Assembly (NCBI GenBank): GCA_025766275.1
Contig: JAFKAC010000009.1
Coordinates: 186,001-250,000, forward strand
Reading direction: 5' to 3'
DNA from: Lactarius indigo
Taxonomy: Eukaryota; Basidiomycota; Agaricomycetes; Russulales; Russulaceae
Length of the DNA stretch: 64,000 bases
Position 1 is the stretch's first letter. Each line of letters begins with the position of its first letter. Below, one piece after another: positions 1 to 11,700 of the stretch. The notes beneath the pieces are model-generated. The model was not told the origin of the DNA, did no database searches, and saw only the letters and a list, made by a program, of their open reading frames with translations. Both the position numbers and the translations under genes were made by a program.

Positions 1-1
1 C

Positions 2-3000
2 GAAATTACTATCGCTGCGGCTCTTACTAATGAACAAAAGGAGGAAATAGTCGAGACCCTAAACGAAGAAGATGTGCGCCTGTACGCCACAACATCCACC
101 GAACTGGCTATTCAAGCAAAAAAGGAGGAACCGACAGTAGAGCTGCCGGCAGTATACAAAGAATTCCAGAAGCTCTTCAGCGAAGAAGCATCTCAACGCT
201 TCCCGCCCGCTAGACCGTGGGACCACGCCATTGATTTCAAACCAAACACCCCGTCGGCAATAGACTGCAAAATATACCCATTAACACAAGAAGAGGAGGG
301 TAAACTGAAAGAATTTCTAGACGAAAAACTCAAACAAGGATATCTACGCCCCTCCATTTCACCGTACGCCTCGTCTTTCTTCTTTGTTAAAAAGAAGGAC
401 GGAAAACTACGCCCAGTACAGGATTACCGGGTAATCAATTCCCACACCATACGCAACCAATACCCCCTTCCTCTCATTCAAGATCTCATTTACGACCTCA
501 GTAACGCACACATATACACCAAGCTTGATATCCGTTGGGGATATAACAACATTCGCATCAGAGACGGAGACCAGGAAAAAGCGGCCTTCAAGACCAAATT
601 CGGTCTCTTCGAGCCAACGGTCATGTTTTTCGGCCTTACAAACTCGCCCGCGACCTTTCAAACGATGATGAACCATATTTACCGTGACACGATCGCCAAG
701 CATGAACTCTGCGGCACGGTCATTCGGGTATACATGGACGACATCGGCATCGCAACACGCGAAGGCCACTCCTCCGACGACCATATTGCCGCAGTCACGG
801 ATGTCCTTCGCGTGGCCCGGGAACATGACCTGTACTTCAAACTCGAAAAATGCCTCTTCCACCAACCTCGGATGGATTACCTGGGGGTAATCCTTGAAAA
901 GGGGGTAACTCGCATGGACCCGGTAAAAGTTCGCGGCATCCAAGACTGGCCAACACCAACAAAAGTCAGGGACGTACGATCTTTTTTGGGCTTCTGCAAC
1001 TTTTACCGCTTATTCATCCGAGGTTTTGCCACGCACGCCCGACCACTAAACCGACTCACAAGGAAAGACACTGAATGGCGATGGACAGAAGAGGAGGACC
1101 GTGCATTCAAGACACTCAAACGCCTCGTCACCGAAGAACCAGTACTGGCGCACCCAAACTTACAAGAACAATTTGAGCTAGAAGTCGACGCTTCCGGATT
1201 CGCGGTAGGTGCAGTACTCCTACAAAAGAAACATGACGGGCGCAAGCACCCAATAGGATACTACTCTGCGACGCTGAGCGAAGCAGAACGCAACTACGAT
1301 ATTTACGATTTAGAACTCCTCGCCATCGTAAAAGCTCTTCGGCATTGGCGCCCTCTACTTGCGGGATCCCCACACAAGATTAAAATATTCTCGGACCACC
1401 TAAACCTGCAATACTGGAAGACACCACAGAAGATCAGTCGTAGAGTCGCCCGGGAAGTGCTTGAGTTGATGGAATACGATTTCGAAATCCATCACATCAA
1501 AGGGAAGAACAACGGCAGAGCAGACGCGCTATCAAGACGACCAGACTACGATCAAGGCGAGGAAGATAACCAAGGTGTGGTTGTCCTTCCCCCGGAATTA
1601 TTCATACGAGTCGCTAATGCCGCACGTACGCTGGAAATACATCCCATGATGCAACAACCGAGGCGACGGCAGGACCCTGCCATAATCAAAACCTGGATCG
1701 ACGCCCATCGCCTCAAAAAGATAGAAGGAGAATGGTATAAGGATGGGCGATTGGTAATCACAGGACCTATGACGACGTATCGGGCAATCATACAAGACCA
1801 TCATGATCCACCGATACATGGACACCCAGGCATAAGTAGGACGCAACGGATTGTGGAACGACACCACTGGTGGCCAAGTATCCACCGAGACGTGTATGAA
1901 TACGTCACGGGATGTGCTGACTGCCAGCGGAATAAAGTTAACACCAGACCAACTCGTGCCCCACTACACCCAATTACCGCCATCACAGATGCTCCTCCGT
2001 TTCACACCATCGCGCTAGACTTTATCACCAAACTACCAGCCTCCCAGTCATATGATAGCATCCTAACGATCACTGACCACGACTGTAGTAAGGCGTCCAT
2101 ATTCATCCCATGCAACGAAGAAATCACGGCCGAAGGGACCGCCATTTTGTACGTAAATCACGTATTCAAACGATTCGGACTGCCGCGTAAAATCATCAGT
2201 GATCGTGACCCCCGATTCACCTCTAAATTCACACGAGAAGTATGCCGCATACTAGGCATCCAACAGAATATTTCCACAGCCTATCATCCACGCACAGACG
2301 GGCAGTCTGAGCGAACCAATCAGTGGCTCGAACAATATCTGCGTTTCTGGGCCAACGAGCGTCAAGATAATTGGGCGGCGTATCTCCCCATAGCAGAATT
2401 CGCGCACAACAATTGGCCCCATGAACATACGAAACAATCACCGTTCATGCTCTTGATGGGGTATAATCCAACGGCTGATTGGACCGATAAGCCATCCCCA
2501 ATTCCAAATGCGATCACTAGACTAACACAGCTGAAAGAGGCACGCCAACTCGCCCAAGACCTTATCAAAAAGGCACAGGATAGCTGGATTCGACACAAGG
2601 ACACCCCACGCTATCAAGTCGGCGACCAAGTGTGGCTGGAAGGAAGGCACTTACGAACCAATCAGCCCACGGCAAAATTGGCGGCGCGACGCCACGGACC
2701 GTTTAAGGTGGTCCAGGTGATGTCCCCCTATAACTATCGTCTCGAACTTCCCACGCAGTGGAGCATCCATCCGGTGTTTCACATAGACCTTCTCACGCCG
2801 TACAAGCGCACAACCTTTCACGGCGAGAGCTTCCCACGTCCACCACCAGATCTTGTGGAAGGCGAGGAGGAATACGAAGTCGAGGCCATCATGGACTCCC
2901 GGCATTTCGGCAGGAAGAAGAAATTACAGTATCTCGTCAAATGGAAGGGTTATCCTGACTCGGAGAATCAGTGGGTCGATAAGGATGACGTATTTGCTCC

Positions 3001-4270
3001 AGACGCGATAAGGGAGTATCAAGAGGGCCGAACAGCCGTACGACATCTTAAAAGCCAGCCTGAAGGCGACGGGGGAGAGTATCATTCCTACATTCGATCT
3101 TCTCAGACCTCTATGCCCACTTCTCCCCTCAGACATGTCACCACAGCGATCCTCCTCGACCAAGTCGCACAAGACGCCGCCAACCTCGTCGAAGACGACC
3201 AAGAAACCGTGGTTCAACAGGTCCAGCTCACTCCGTACACACCTGCAAACATGCGAGCGGGGCATATCACCGCTCAAGAATGGGCTAATGTCTTACAGAG
3301 GTTCCCCGACCCGACGCGCCAGCCCGACGACGAGCAGCAGCATGCCGTCCCTCACATCTTCAGAGACGACGACGGCAATCGCGAGCCCATCGCGGTCATC
3401 CCCCCAGGTGACGACCTCATCGGCACAAGGGGAATTTTCCCTGCCGACCGTCCCCTCGAAGACCCGACAGGAGTTAGAAGCAGCGGAGGATTGGCGGAGA
3501 GTGGCGAAGGAGTGGGCCGACGAACAACTGCGCTTAGCGCAGAAGAGGTTGAGCGAGTTGCGGCAGCGCAGGCAGCGCTCCCTACTGACGAAGCTCACGT
3601 TGACGACGAGGATTACTACCCGGTCAGACACCCCCTCCTTCGAACGCACAGCCACCCTACTGATCCCCGAATCACCCCATGGCTCGTCCACACCGACGGA
3701 ACCGCCATGTCTCGAGGACGTGTGCGACTGCCCGGCGTCGCATTTCATACCCCCATCACGCACGACGACGACCCTGCGCAGGTCCTTGCGCCTGAAGGGT
3801 TCAGGGCGAATCGACAGCCCCATTACATTCACTTCCCCATCACCGGACCCGATGGCGTAGAGATGAACGCCAGCCATGTCCAAATTGTTGGAGGTGCGAA
3901 CCCATTTGTGTTGGGGCTTGTCCCCGGCTCTCCCCATCTCTACGGCAAACCCCTCTATGCTCACCCGATGCTACCGGCTGCGAGACGCGCCTTCATCGCT
4001 CACGAGGACTTGATCATCCTCGCTTCCGACAAGATCACGGACCGCGCACTGAACCGCATCGGGGATGAGTCCCTGACTGCGGAAGTGACACGCTATCGGG
4101 CGGCGGCATACGAAGAGGAGCGGCTTGCAGCCCGTATTCGTCAGCTCCAGGCCATGCGCCTGACGGCGAGGGACGATAAGCAAGACTGTATTTATCGGTT
4201 GGAGAGGGCTAACGTCTTCGAGAGGATCAGCGACGAACAGTCCACGTGGACGGCGCGGGACTTCCGGTGA
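2..4270 (+). CDS. E1 pol polyprotein (RT-RNase H-integrase-chromodomain + C-terminal extension), 5' partial
   Basis: Open from base 2 to a TGA at 4268-4270 (over 1420 codons), entering from outside the window. Domains in order: RT (core about 400-1000, YMDD at 731-742), RNase H with the DASGFAVG block near 1190, integrase HHCC zinc motif about 1800-1930, and DDE core with D near 2016, DRDPRF near 2204 and E in DGQSERTNQ near 2300. A GPF-type module (RHGPFKVV) lies near 2690 and a chromodomain (EEYEVEAI...YLVKWKGYP) about 2866-3000. The last 400 residues after the chromodomain are not a standard pol domain; they continue in the same frame in E2 and resemble the separate third ORF of E4. The polyprotein would be cleaved by an element protease and make and integrate cDNA; the chromodomain is expected to steer integration to heterochromatin. 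Confidence 0.93.
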   Translation, partial: EITIAAALTNEQKEEIVETLNEEDVRLYATTSTELAIQAKKEEPTVELPAVYKEFQKLFSEEASQRFPPARPWDHAIDFKPNTPSAIDCKIYPLTQEEEGKLKEFLDEKLKQGYLRPSISPYASSFFFVKKKDGKLRPVQDYRVINSHTIRNQYPLPLIQDLIYDLSNAHIYTKLDIRWGYNNIRIRDGDQEKAAFKTKFGLFEPTVMFFGLTNSPATFQTMMNHIYRDTIAKHELCGTVIRVYMDDIGIATREGHSSDDHIAAVTDVLRVAREHDLYFKLEKCLFHQPRMDYLGVILEKGVTRMDPVKVRGIQDWPTPTKVRDVRSFLGFCNFYRLFIRGFATHARPLNRLTRKDTEWRWTEEEDRAFKTLKRLVTEEPVLAHPNLQEQFELEVDASGFAVGAVLLQKKHDGRKHPIGYYSATLSEAERNYDIYDLELLAIVKALRHWRPLLAGSPHKIKIFSDHLNLQYWKTPQKISRRVAREVLELMEYDFEIHHIKGKNNGRADALSRRPDYDQGEEDNQGVVVLPPELFIRVANAARTLEIHPMMQQPRRRQDPAIIKTWIDAHRLKKIEGEWYKDGRLVITGPMTTYRAIIQDHHDPPIHGHPGISRTQRIVERHHWWPSIHRDVYEYVTGCADCQRNKVNTRPTRAPLHPITAITDAPPFHTIALDFITKLPASQSYDSILTITDHDCSKASIFIPCNEEITAEGTAILYVNHVFKRFGLPRKIISDRDPRFTSKFTREVCRILGIQQNISTAYHPRTDGQSERTNQWLEQYLRFWANERQDNWAAYLPIAEFAHNNWPHEHTKQSPFMLLMGYNPTADWTDKPSPIPNAITRLTQLKEARQLAQDLIKKAQDSWIRHKDTPRYQVGDQVWLEGRHLRTNQPTAKLAARRHGPFKVVQVMSPYNYRLELPTQWSIHPVFHIDLLTPYKRTTFHGESFPRPPPDLVEGEEEYEVEAIMDSRHFGRKKKLQYLVKWKGYPDSENQWVDKDDVFAPDAIREYQEGRTAVRHLKSQPEGDGGEYHSYIRSSQTSMPTSPLRHVTTAILLDQVAQDAANLVEDDQETVVQQVQLTPYTPANMRAGHITAQEWANVLQRFPDPTRQPDDEQQHAVPHIFRDDDGNREPIAVIPPGDDLIGTRGIFPADRPLEDPTGVRSSGGLAESGEGVGRRTTALSAEEVERVAAAQAALPTDEAHVDDEDYYPVRHPLLRTHSHPTDPRITPWLVHTDGTAMSRGRVRLPGVAFHTPITHDDDPAQVLAPEGFRANRQPHYIHFPITGPDGVEMNASHVQIVGGANPFVLGLVPGSPHLYGKPLYAHPMLPAARRAFIAHEDLIILASDKITDRALNRIGDESLTAEVTRYRAAAYEEERLAARIRQLQAMRLTARDDKQDCIYRLERANVFERISDEQSTWTARDFR

Positions 4271-4300
4271 GTCTGGAGTCTCACGCTGAAAAGGGGGTGA

Positions 4301-4782
4301 TGTTACGGTCTCGCGTATGGAACCCTTACTGTACCGGTTGTCACTACGGCGGTAAGGTATATTAGTGACGGACTTACTTACGACGTGCGGTGATATGGTA
4401 GTGCGATAGGAGATACGGTACTGATAGCTGACTGAGGACAACGCCACCGATACTGGTACTAGTAGTACTAGGGTTTGAGATACTTACGCGATACGTTGGA
4501 CGCTACTTACTGTGACTCATAGCAGCGCTTTTAAGCCTGCTCGTTTGTGTATTTAAACTGTCTTGTGAAGACCAAGATACGCCATCTTGGTCTTCTTCAA
4601 TCGTCACTTGTCTCCTCTATATCTGCCTTTCGAGTCTCCGCTTTAAGGGAGAGCTACCAAGATCCTAGTGTCTGCGCACATCTAGAACTTGCCTTCGAGC
4701 CATACGCCCCAGGGCGTGATCAGCTAAGTCCCGAAGTCGCCTTATCGAGCTCAAGTCGAGCTAACGTCGTGACGGCGTTACA
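4301..4782 (+). repeat. E1 3' LTR (482 bp)
   Basis: Starts TGTTACG directly after the polypurine tract and ends CGTTACA. U3, the TATA box, the hairpin at the predicted start site and the last 35 bp closely match the E2 LTR, but the stretch between (U5) is largely different. A reading frame beginning inside this LTR at 4547 runs into E2 pol; that N-terminus is LTR-encoded and not real pol. Confidence 0.92.
4550..4595 (+). promoter_or_regulatory. E1 LTR core promoter and start-site hairpin
   Basis: TATTTAAA begins at 4550. A perfect 12-bp inverted repeat follows: GAAGACCAAGAT (4567-4578), loop ACGCC, ATCTTGGTCTTC (4584-4595). The right arm begins 34 bp after the TATA box, where transcription should start. 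Its first 11 bases are complementary to the primer-binding site seen in E3. Start site and self-priming role are inferred. Confidence 0.65.
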
Positions 4783-7700
4783 TTACCTGGGGGTAATCCT
4801 TGAAAGGGGGGTAACACGAATGGACCCTGTAAAAGTTCAAGGCATCAAAGACTGGCCAACGCCAACGAAAGTCAAAGATGTCCGCTCGTTCCTCGGCTTC
4901 TGCAACTTTTACCGACTTTTCATCCGCGGCTTCGCAACTCATGCAAAACCACTTACCAAACTAACGCGAAAGGACGAAGAATGGAGGTGGACCGACGAAG
5001 AAGACAAGGCATTCAACACCCTCAAACGTCTAGTAACGGAGGAACCGGTGCTAGCACACCCGGTCCTTCAAGATCCATTCGAATTGGAGGTTGACGCCTC
5101 TGGATACGCGGTGGGAGCTGTACTATTACAAAGAAAGTCTGACGGAAAGCGACACCCGATAGGCTACTATTCAGCTACGCTCTCTGAGGCAGAACGAAAC
5201 TACGACATCTACGATCTCGAGTTACTGGCCATAGTCAAAGCGCTGCGAAACTGGAGACCACTGCTCGCGGGGGCGCCGCATAAGATCAAAATATACTCGG
5301 ATCACCTTAACCTGCAGTATTGGAAGTCACCGCAGAAGATTAGTAGACGGGTTGCAAGGGAAGTACTCGAACTCTCAGAATACGACTTCGAAATTCACCA
5401 CATCAAAGGGAAGAACAACGGTAGGGCAGACGCCCTCTCAAGACGCCCAGACTACGATCAAGGAATGGGCGACAACAGCGAGGTCGTCGTTCTCCCTCCC
5501 GAAGTCTTCGTAAGAACCCTCAATACGGCACGAACTTTCACGGCAAACCCGAACCTACTACAACCGAGACACCAACAAGACGAAGAGGTGATCAAAGCGT
5601 GGGTTGACCCCCACCGCCTCAAGAAGATAGAAGGAGAGTGGTATAAGGACGGCAGGTTCGTAATAACAGGCCCCGCATCTACATATCGGGTACTGATACA
5701 CGACCACCACGATCTACCAATACACGGACACCCTGGGATTGCGAGGACGCAACGAATCCTAGAACGGCATTATTGGTGGCCACGATTGCGGAAAGACGTA
5801 TACGAGTACGTGCAAGGCTGCGCGGAATGTCAGAGGAACAAAGTCAATACGAAACCCATACGAGCCGCGCTGCACCCTATCACACCGGAGCTAGAGGCAA
5901 CTCCTTTCCAGACGGTCGCCATAGACTTTATCACCAAACTCCCACCGTCGAAGGGATGCGACAGCATACTCACTGTCACCGATCACGACTGCAGCAAAGC
6001 CTCCATTTTCATCCCATGTCGAGAAGAGATAACCGCGGAGGGGACGGCAGCATTGTACGTTGCTCACGTGTTCAAACGTTTCGGATTACCTCGCAAGTGT
6101 ATCAGTGACCGAGACCCCCGATTCGCGTCGAAGTTCACTAGAGAAGTATGCCGTATTCTGGGTATTCAACAGAATATATCCACGGCATACCACCCGCGCA
6201 CCGACGGACAGTCCGAGCGCACCAATCAGTGGCTAGAACAGTACCTGCGTTTCTGGGTAAATGAGCGGCAAGATAACTGGGCTACTTACCTACCAATCGC
6301 CGAATTTGCGCACAACAATTGGCCACATGAACACACGAGGCAATCGCCGTTCCAACTCCTGATGGGGTACAACCCACAAGCGGATTGGACTGATAAGCCA
6401 TCCCCTCTTCCTCAGGTCATGAGACGACTAACGCAACTAAAAGAAGCTAGGGAGGAAGCTCAACGGCTGATAAAAAGGGCGCAAGAAGCATGGGTCCGCA
6501 ACAAAGATACGCCCAAATTCAAAAGTGGGGACCTCGTGTGGTTAGAAGGCAAGCACCTTCGCACCAATCAGCCCACAGCGAAACTAGCGGCGCGATGCCA
6601 CGGACCCTTTCGGGTGACACAGGTGATGTCCCCTTACAATTATCGATTGGAACTCCCCACGCAGTGGAGCATCCACCCAGTGTTCCATATCGATCTTCTC
6701 ACACCGTACAAACAAACGCCTCTTCATGGGGAAAGTTTCACACGACCGCCGCCCGAATTGATCGATGGAGAGGAGGAGTACGAAGTCGAGGCCATTCTAG
6801 ACTCTCGGCATTTCGGCAGGGGAAGGCGGCTCCAATACCTCGTCAAATGGAAGGGGTACCCGGACTCGGAGAATCAGTGGGTCGATAAGCAAGACGTCTT
6901 TGCGCCGGAAGCGCTCCGTCTTTATCAAGAAGCACAAGCGCGTGAAGCAGTGGTTAAAAGGAGCCTCATTTGTGCTCAGGAAAGTCATCCCCTCTTCCTC
7001 CGCTCTACCACATCCACTCTCATGCCCACATCCCCTCTGCGACATGTCACCCAAGCGATCCTCCTCGACTCCCTTGCAGAAGACGCTCGGGCCCTCCTCG
7101 CTGAGGACGATGAGACCGAGATTCCCAACGCCCAAATCACCCCGTACACACCTGTCGGCCAGCCAGAGGGCCGCATCACCGCTCAAGAATGGGCCAACGT
7201 CTTGGCCTGATTCCCCGACCCCACGCAACAGCCCGACGACGAATCCGCCGTCGTCCACGTCTTCCGCGACGAACATGGGGAGCGCGAACCCATCGCCGCC
7301 ATTCCCCCAAGCAACGACCTCGTCGGCGTTCGCGGAGTTTTCCCGCGCAACGACGAGCGTTCAAGCTCTCCTGGAGTACGAGTTGGACGGTTGGAGGAGG
7401 GTAGCGGCGGAGTGGCAGAAGGAACAGTTAGACTCAGCCGCGGCCCGACTGAGAGAGATGCGCGAGCGGCGGCAGTGATGGAGGCTGCTGAGGCTGGCCA
7501 TGACGACGACGATTACTACCCGGCACGCCACACCTTCCTTCGAACGAAAAGCGACCCTACTAATCCCCGCATCACACCCTGGCTCGTCCACTCCGACGGG
7601 TCCGCCATGTACCAAGGACGTGTGCGTGTACCAGGCGCCGCTGACCACCGTCCCTTCACCGCCGCTGACGACCCCGCGCACGTTATTGCGCCTGAAGGGT

Positions 7701-8170
7701 TCCGGGCAAATCGGCGACCCCATCACATTCCATACCCCATCACCGGGCCCGACGGAGTAGAGAGGGACGCATCACACGTCCAGATCATTGGAGGGGCGGA
7801 CCCCCTCATACTGGGAGTCATACCAGGCTCTCCTCATCTGTACGGTAAGCCCCTCTATGCCGAGCCCCACGTCAACGCCGCGTTGCGCCCCACGTACCCC
7901 CACGAAGATCTCGTCATATTCGCCGCGGACAAGATTACCGACCGCGCCCTCAATCGGATCAACAACGAGACGCTCACCGCAGAGGTCACGCGCTACCGCG
8001 CGGCCAGCTTCGAGCTGGAGCGACTTCGGGCGAGGGTAGCGCAGTTGCGAGACATGATCGCGTGCGCGGCGAGCGACAGGCAGGACTCCATCTACCGACT
8101 GGAGCGCGCCACCGCACTTGAGCGCATTGCCGACGAACAGCGGGATTGGCCGGCTCGGGACTTTCGGTGA
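4783..8170 (+). pseudogene. E2 pol, 5'-truncated, one internal stop
   Basis: Reads from the C-terminal part of RT through RNase H, integrase (HHCC, D, DRDPRF, DGQSERTNQ), GPF module, chromodomain (about 6770-6900) and the same C-terminal extension as E1. One in-frame TGA lies at 7208-7210, in the extension after WANVLA, where E1 reads QR. The frame is open on both sides (to 7207, and 7211-8170), and the enzymatic domains precede the stop. It ends with the same ARDFR terminus as E1 before the polypurine tract. The first half of RT, including YMDD, is missing here. Confidence 0.88.
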
Positions 8171-8200
8171 GTCTGGGGTCTCACGCTGAAGAGGGGGTGA

Positions 8201-8711
8201 TGTTACGTTTCGACTCTATGGACTGCGCAACTTAGAACCCTTACTGTACCGGTTGTCACTATGGCGGTAAGGTATATTAGTGACGGACTTACTTACGGCG
8301 ATACGGCAGTACGATAGGCGATAAAGCACGATAGCTGACTGATGACTGACGCCACTAGTACTGGTACTAGTAGTATTAGGGTTCGAGTTGTTTCTGCGAT
8401 ACGTTGGACGCTACCTTACTGTGACTCATAGCAGCGCTTCAAAGCCTGCTCGAATTGTATTTAAGATGTCTTGCGAAGACCAAGATACGCCATCTTGGTC
8501 TTCTTGAATCGTCACTTGTTTTCTCCTTTCTTCCGCCTCTTATCTTGTGTCATAATCGCCATCCGAACCGTGGGCTTGTCAGTGTACCTCCGCGTATTCA
8601 CTAAGGCAAGAGCTTGGACCTTCGCGTCTTCAAGTCTATAGAGTCGCCATACCGCTAAGTGTTACCGCCGCATTCGCGCTCAAGTCGAGCTAACGTCGTG
8701 ACGACGTTACA
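8201..8711 (+). repeat. E2 3' LTR (511 bp)
   Basis: Starts TGTTACG after polypurine tract GAGGGGGTGA and ends ACGTTACA. TATTTAA lies at 8458-8464. The perfect inverted repeat is at 8475-8486 / 8492-8503 with loop ACGCC; its right arm starts 34 bp from the TATA box, exactly as in E1. Confidence 0.92.
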
Positions 8712-11700
8712 GTTGGGGTTGGAATGTTTGAACTCCCGAACGGCTTCATCAGTGAATACATCATCCTTATCTATCCATTGGTTATCTGAGTCAGGATAAC
8801 CTTTCCATTTGACAAGATATTGGAGCCGACGCCTTCTGCCAAATCGCCGAGAGTCTAGGATCTTCTCAACTTTGTATTCTTCTTTGTTATCAACCAAATC
8901 AGGTGGTGGGCGCTGATAATTTGGTCCATGCGTGGGTGTTTCATGATATGGTGTGAGAAGATCTATGTGGAAGACATTGTGGATGCTCCACTGCGTGGGA
9001 AGTTCGAGGCAATAATTGACAGAGGACATCACCTGGACAACCTTAAACAGTCCATGTCTTTTGGCAGCTAGTTTTGCGGTTGGCTGGTGTGTACGTAGGT
9101 GGCGTCCCTCGAGCCACACAAGGTCTCCTTCTTTGAACTTGGGCGTATCTTTGTGCTTGACCCACGACTTCTGCGCCCTAAGCATACATGAGAACGCACG
9201 CTGTCGTGCTTGCTTGAATTGGTCTAGTCTCAGGGACACTTGCGGAATAGGGGAAGGTCTATCGATCCAATCAGCACAGGGGTTGAATCCTGATAGGAGG
9301 AAGAAAGGAGACTCCGGTGTGGTTTCGTTGGGCCAGTTGTTATGCGTGAATTCCACCATTGGTAGATAACAGACCCAGTCATCTTGCTGCTCATTTACCT
9401 AAAAGCGAAGATATTGTTCTAGCCACTGATTTGTTCGTTCTGATTGGCCATCGGTTCTGGGGTGATAAGTGGTTGAGATGTTTTGGCTGATGCCAAGAAT
9501 TTTGCATATCTCTCGCATGAACTTAGACGTGAAACGGGGATCTCAATCACTGATAACACACGAGGGGAGTCTGAATCGTGGGAAGACATGGGAGACGTAC
9601 AGGGTGGCCGTTCCTTCGGCGGTTATTTCTTTGTTGCAGGGAATAAAGACGGCTGCTTTGGTACAGTCATGGTCTGTCACTGTGAGAATAGAGTCATAAC
9701 CACAGGAGATGGGAAGTTTAGTAATGAAGTCCACGGCAATGGTTTCAAACGGCAGGGCTTCCGGTTTAGGGTAGATGGGTTGTAGGGGCACTCTAATGGG
9801 GCGGAGATTGACTTTGTGCCGTTGACACTCTGCACAGCCTTTGACGTAGTCCATAACATCGTTCTTCATTTGTGGCCACCAGTAGTGCCATTCAGTGAGT
9901 TGGAGGGTACGTTTAATACCAGGATGGCCGTAGACAGGGGAGTTGTGGTGAGCCGCAATGATGGTGTGTTTGTCATGGATACCGCCAGTGACTACTCAGC
10001 GTCCATCCTTGTACCACGTTCCTTCGATGTCCTTTAGCTTGTGGGCATCAACCCAAGGCTTTAACTTAGCTAAGTCCTGGTTGTAAATAGGGTGTTCGGG
10101 GGTCATCTCCACTGGTAAGATCTCCGGTCTCCAATGTGGGTGTCGGGGTTCCTCTATCGTGGCGGTGCATACAAAGATGTTTTCTGGTAACACCGTTACT
10201 CCTTCGTTGTCATTTTCCCCTTGATTGTAGTCTGGCCTTCGTGATAGGGCGTCGGCACATCCATTGGAAGTTCCTTTGATGTGATGAATCTCAAAGTCAT
10301 ATTCTGAGAGTTTGAGTACTTCCCTGGCTACATGCCTACTGATCTTCTGTGGCGACTTCCAGTATTGTAGGTTGAGGTGATCAGAGAACACCTTGATCTT
10401 ATGAGGAGAGCCCGCCAAGAGAGGCCTCCAATGTCGAAAGGCTTTGACAATGGCTAGGAGCTCAAGGTTGTAAATGTCATAATTTCGTTCAGCTTCGTTG
10501 AGTGTCAAAGAGTAATAACTGATAGGATGTCGTTTCCCATCCGCTTTTCATTGAAGAAGGACAGTGCCTGTTGCAAATCCGGACACGTCAACTTCTAATT
10601 CAAATTGCTTGGTAAGGTCTGGGTGTGCTAGAACGGGTTCACTGGTGACGAGGGTCTTGAGGTCTTGGAATGCCTTTTCTTCTTCGGTACCCCACTGCCA
10701 TTCGGTGTTTTTGCGTGTAAGTTTGTTGAGTGGTTGCGCCTTAGTTGCGAAACCTTGTATGAAGGGTCGGTAAAAATTGCAAAAGCTGAGAAAAGAGCAG
10801 ATGTCCTTAACCTTGGTTGGCGTAGGCCAATCCTTGATGCCTGAAATTTTGACAGGATCCATACGTGTCACCCCCTTTTCAAGGATTACCCCCAGGTAAT
10901 CCATGTGTGGGGAGTGAAAGAGGCATTTCTCAAGTTTGTAATACAAATCGTGTTCCGCGGATATGCGGAGTACATCTTTGACGGCTTCAATATGTTCTGA
11001 TAATGAGTGATTAAGTCCTGTAGCGATGCCGATGTCGTCCATATAGACCCGAATGACTGTCCCTCATTTTTTGTGCTTTGCGATGACGTCCCTAAAGATG
11101 AAATTCATCATAGTCTGGAACATTGCTGGGGAGTTGGTTAAGCCGAAAAACATCACCGTTGGTTCGAACAACCCATAGCGCGTCTTAAATGCTGCTTTTT
11201 CTTCATCTCCCTCTTTGATGCGTACATTGTTATACCCCCATCTAACATCGAGTTTAGTATAGATGTGAGCATTGCTGAGGTTGGTAATGAGATCGGAGAT
11301 AAGAGGGAGTGGGTATTGGTTGCGAATGGTGACTGCGTTGATCTTTCGGTAGTCTTGGACAGGTTGCAGTTTTCCATCCTTCTTTTTAATGAAGAAGAAG
11401 GACGAAGCATACGGAGATTTAGAGGGTCTTATATACCCCTTCTTGAGTTGTTCATCGATCCATTTGCATAATTTCTTGTCTTCTTCTTGAGTCATGGGGT
11501 ATATTTTGCAATCAATTGCATTGGCTGTTCCTGGCTTGAATTCAATAGCATGGTCCCAGGGCCTGCTGGGCAGAAACCTGTCCGATGCTTCTTTGCTGAA
11601 GAGACGTTCGAATTCGCAATATTCAGGGGGTAACTCAGCTTTAGTGACATATTGTTGAGCGGCAATAGCAAGGTCGGTAGCGGTGGCTCGGATTTGGCAT

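Larger units (their letters stand above)
1..4782 (+). mobile_element. E1: Ty3/gypsy chromovirus, 3' part
   Basis: The window opens inside this element, so its 5' LTR, leader and gag lie outside. What is visible is pol (2-4270), a polypurine tract ending in GGGGGTGA just before 4301, and the 3' LTR 4301-4782, which starts TGTTACG and ends CGTTACA. The pol frame is uninterrupted, so E1 is the youngest-looking of the + strand copies. The base after the LTR falls in mid-RT sequence of a second copy (E2), which suggests E1 jumped into E2. The predicted 5-bp target duplication is TTACC (4783-4787); its partner copy is outside the window. Confidence 0.9.
4783..8711 (+). mobile_element. E2: Ty3/gypsy chromovirus, 5' part displaced or lost
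   Basis: Same family as E1 by pol and LTR. It begins abruptly in RT (the codons matching E1 position 880) next to the E1 LTR and runs to an intact 3' LTR at 8201-8711. The 5' half is expected upstream of E1 if E1 inserted into it; deletion is the alternative. Its 3' LTR is followed directly by minus-strand E3 sequence just after the E3 chromodomain (GTTGG at 8712-8716 is the predicted target duplication), so E2 appears to have inserted into E3. Confidence 0.85.

Noticed and set aside
407..943. Minus-strand frame of 178 codons inside E1 pol
   Set aside because: Antisense shadow of the conserved RT coding strand; similar shadows occur throughout the retroelements.
4547..4782. N-terminal 79 codons of the frame running into E2 pol
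   Set aside because: They are encoded by the E1 LTR and read through the junction by chance; real pol sequence starts at 4783.
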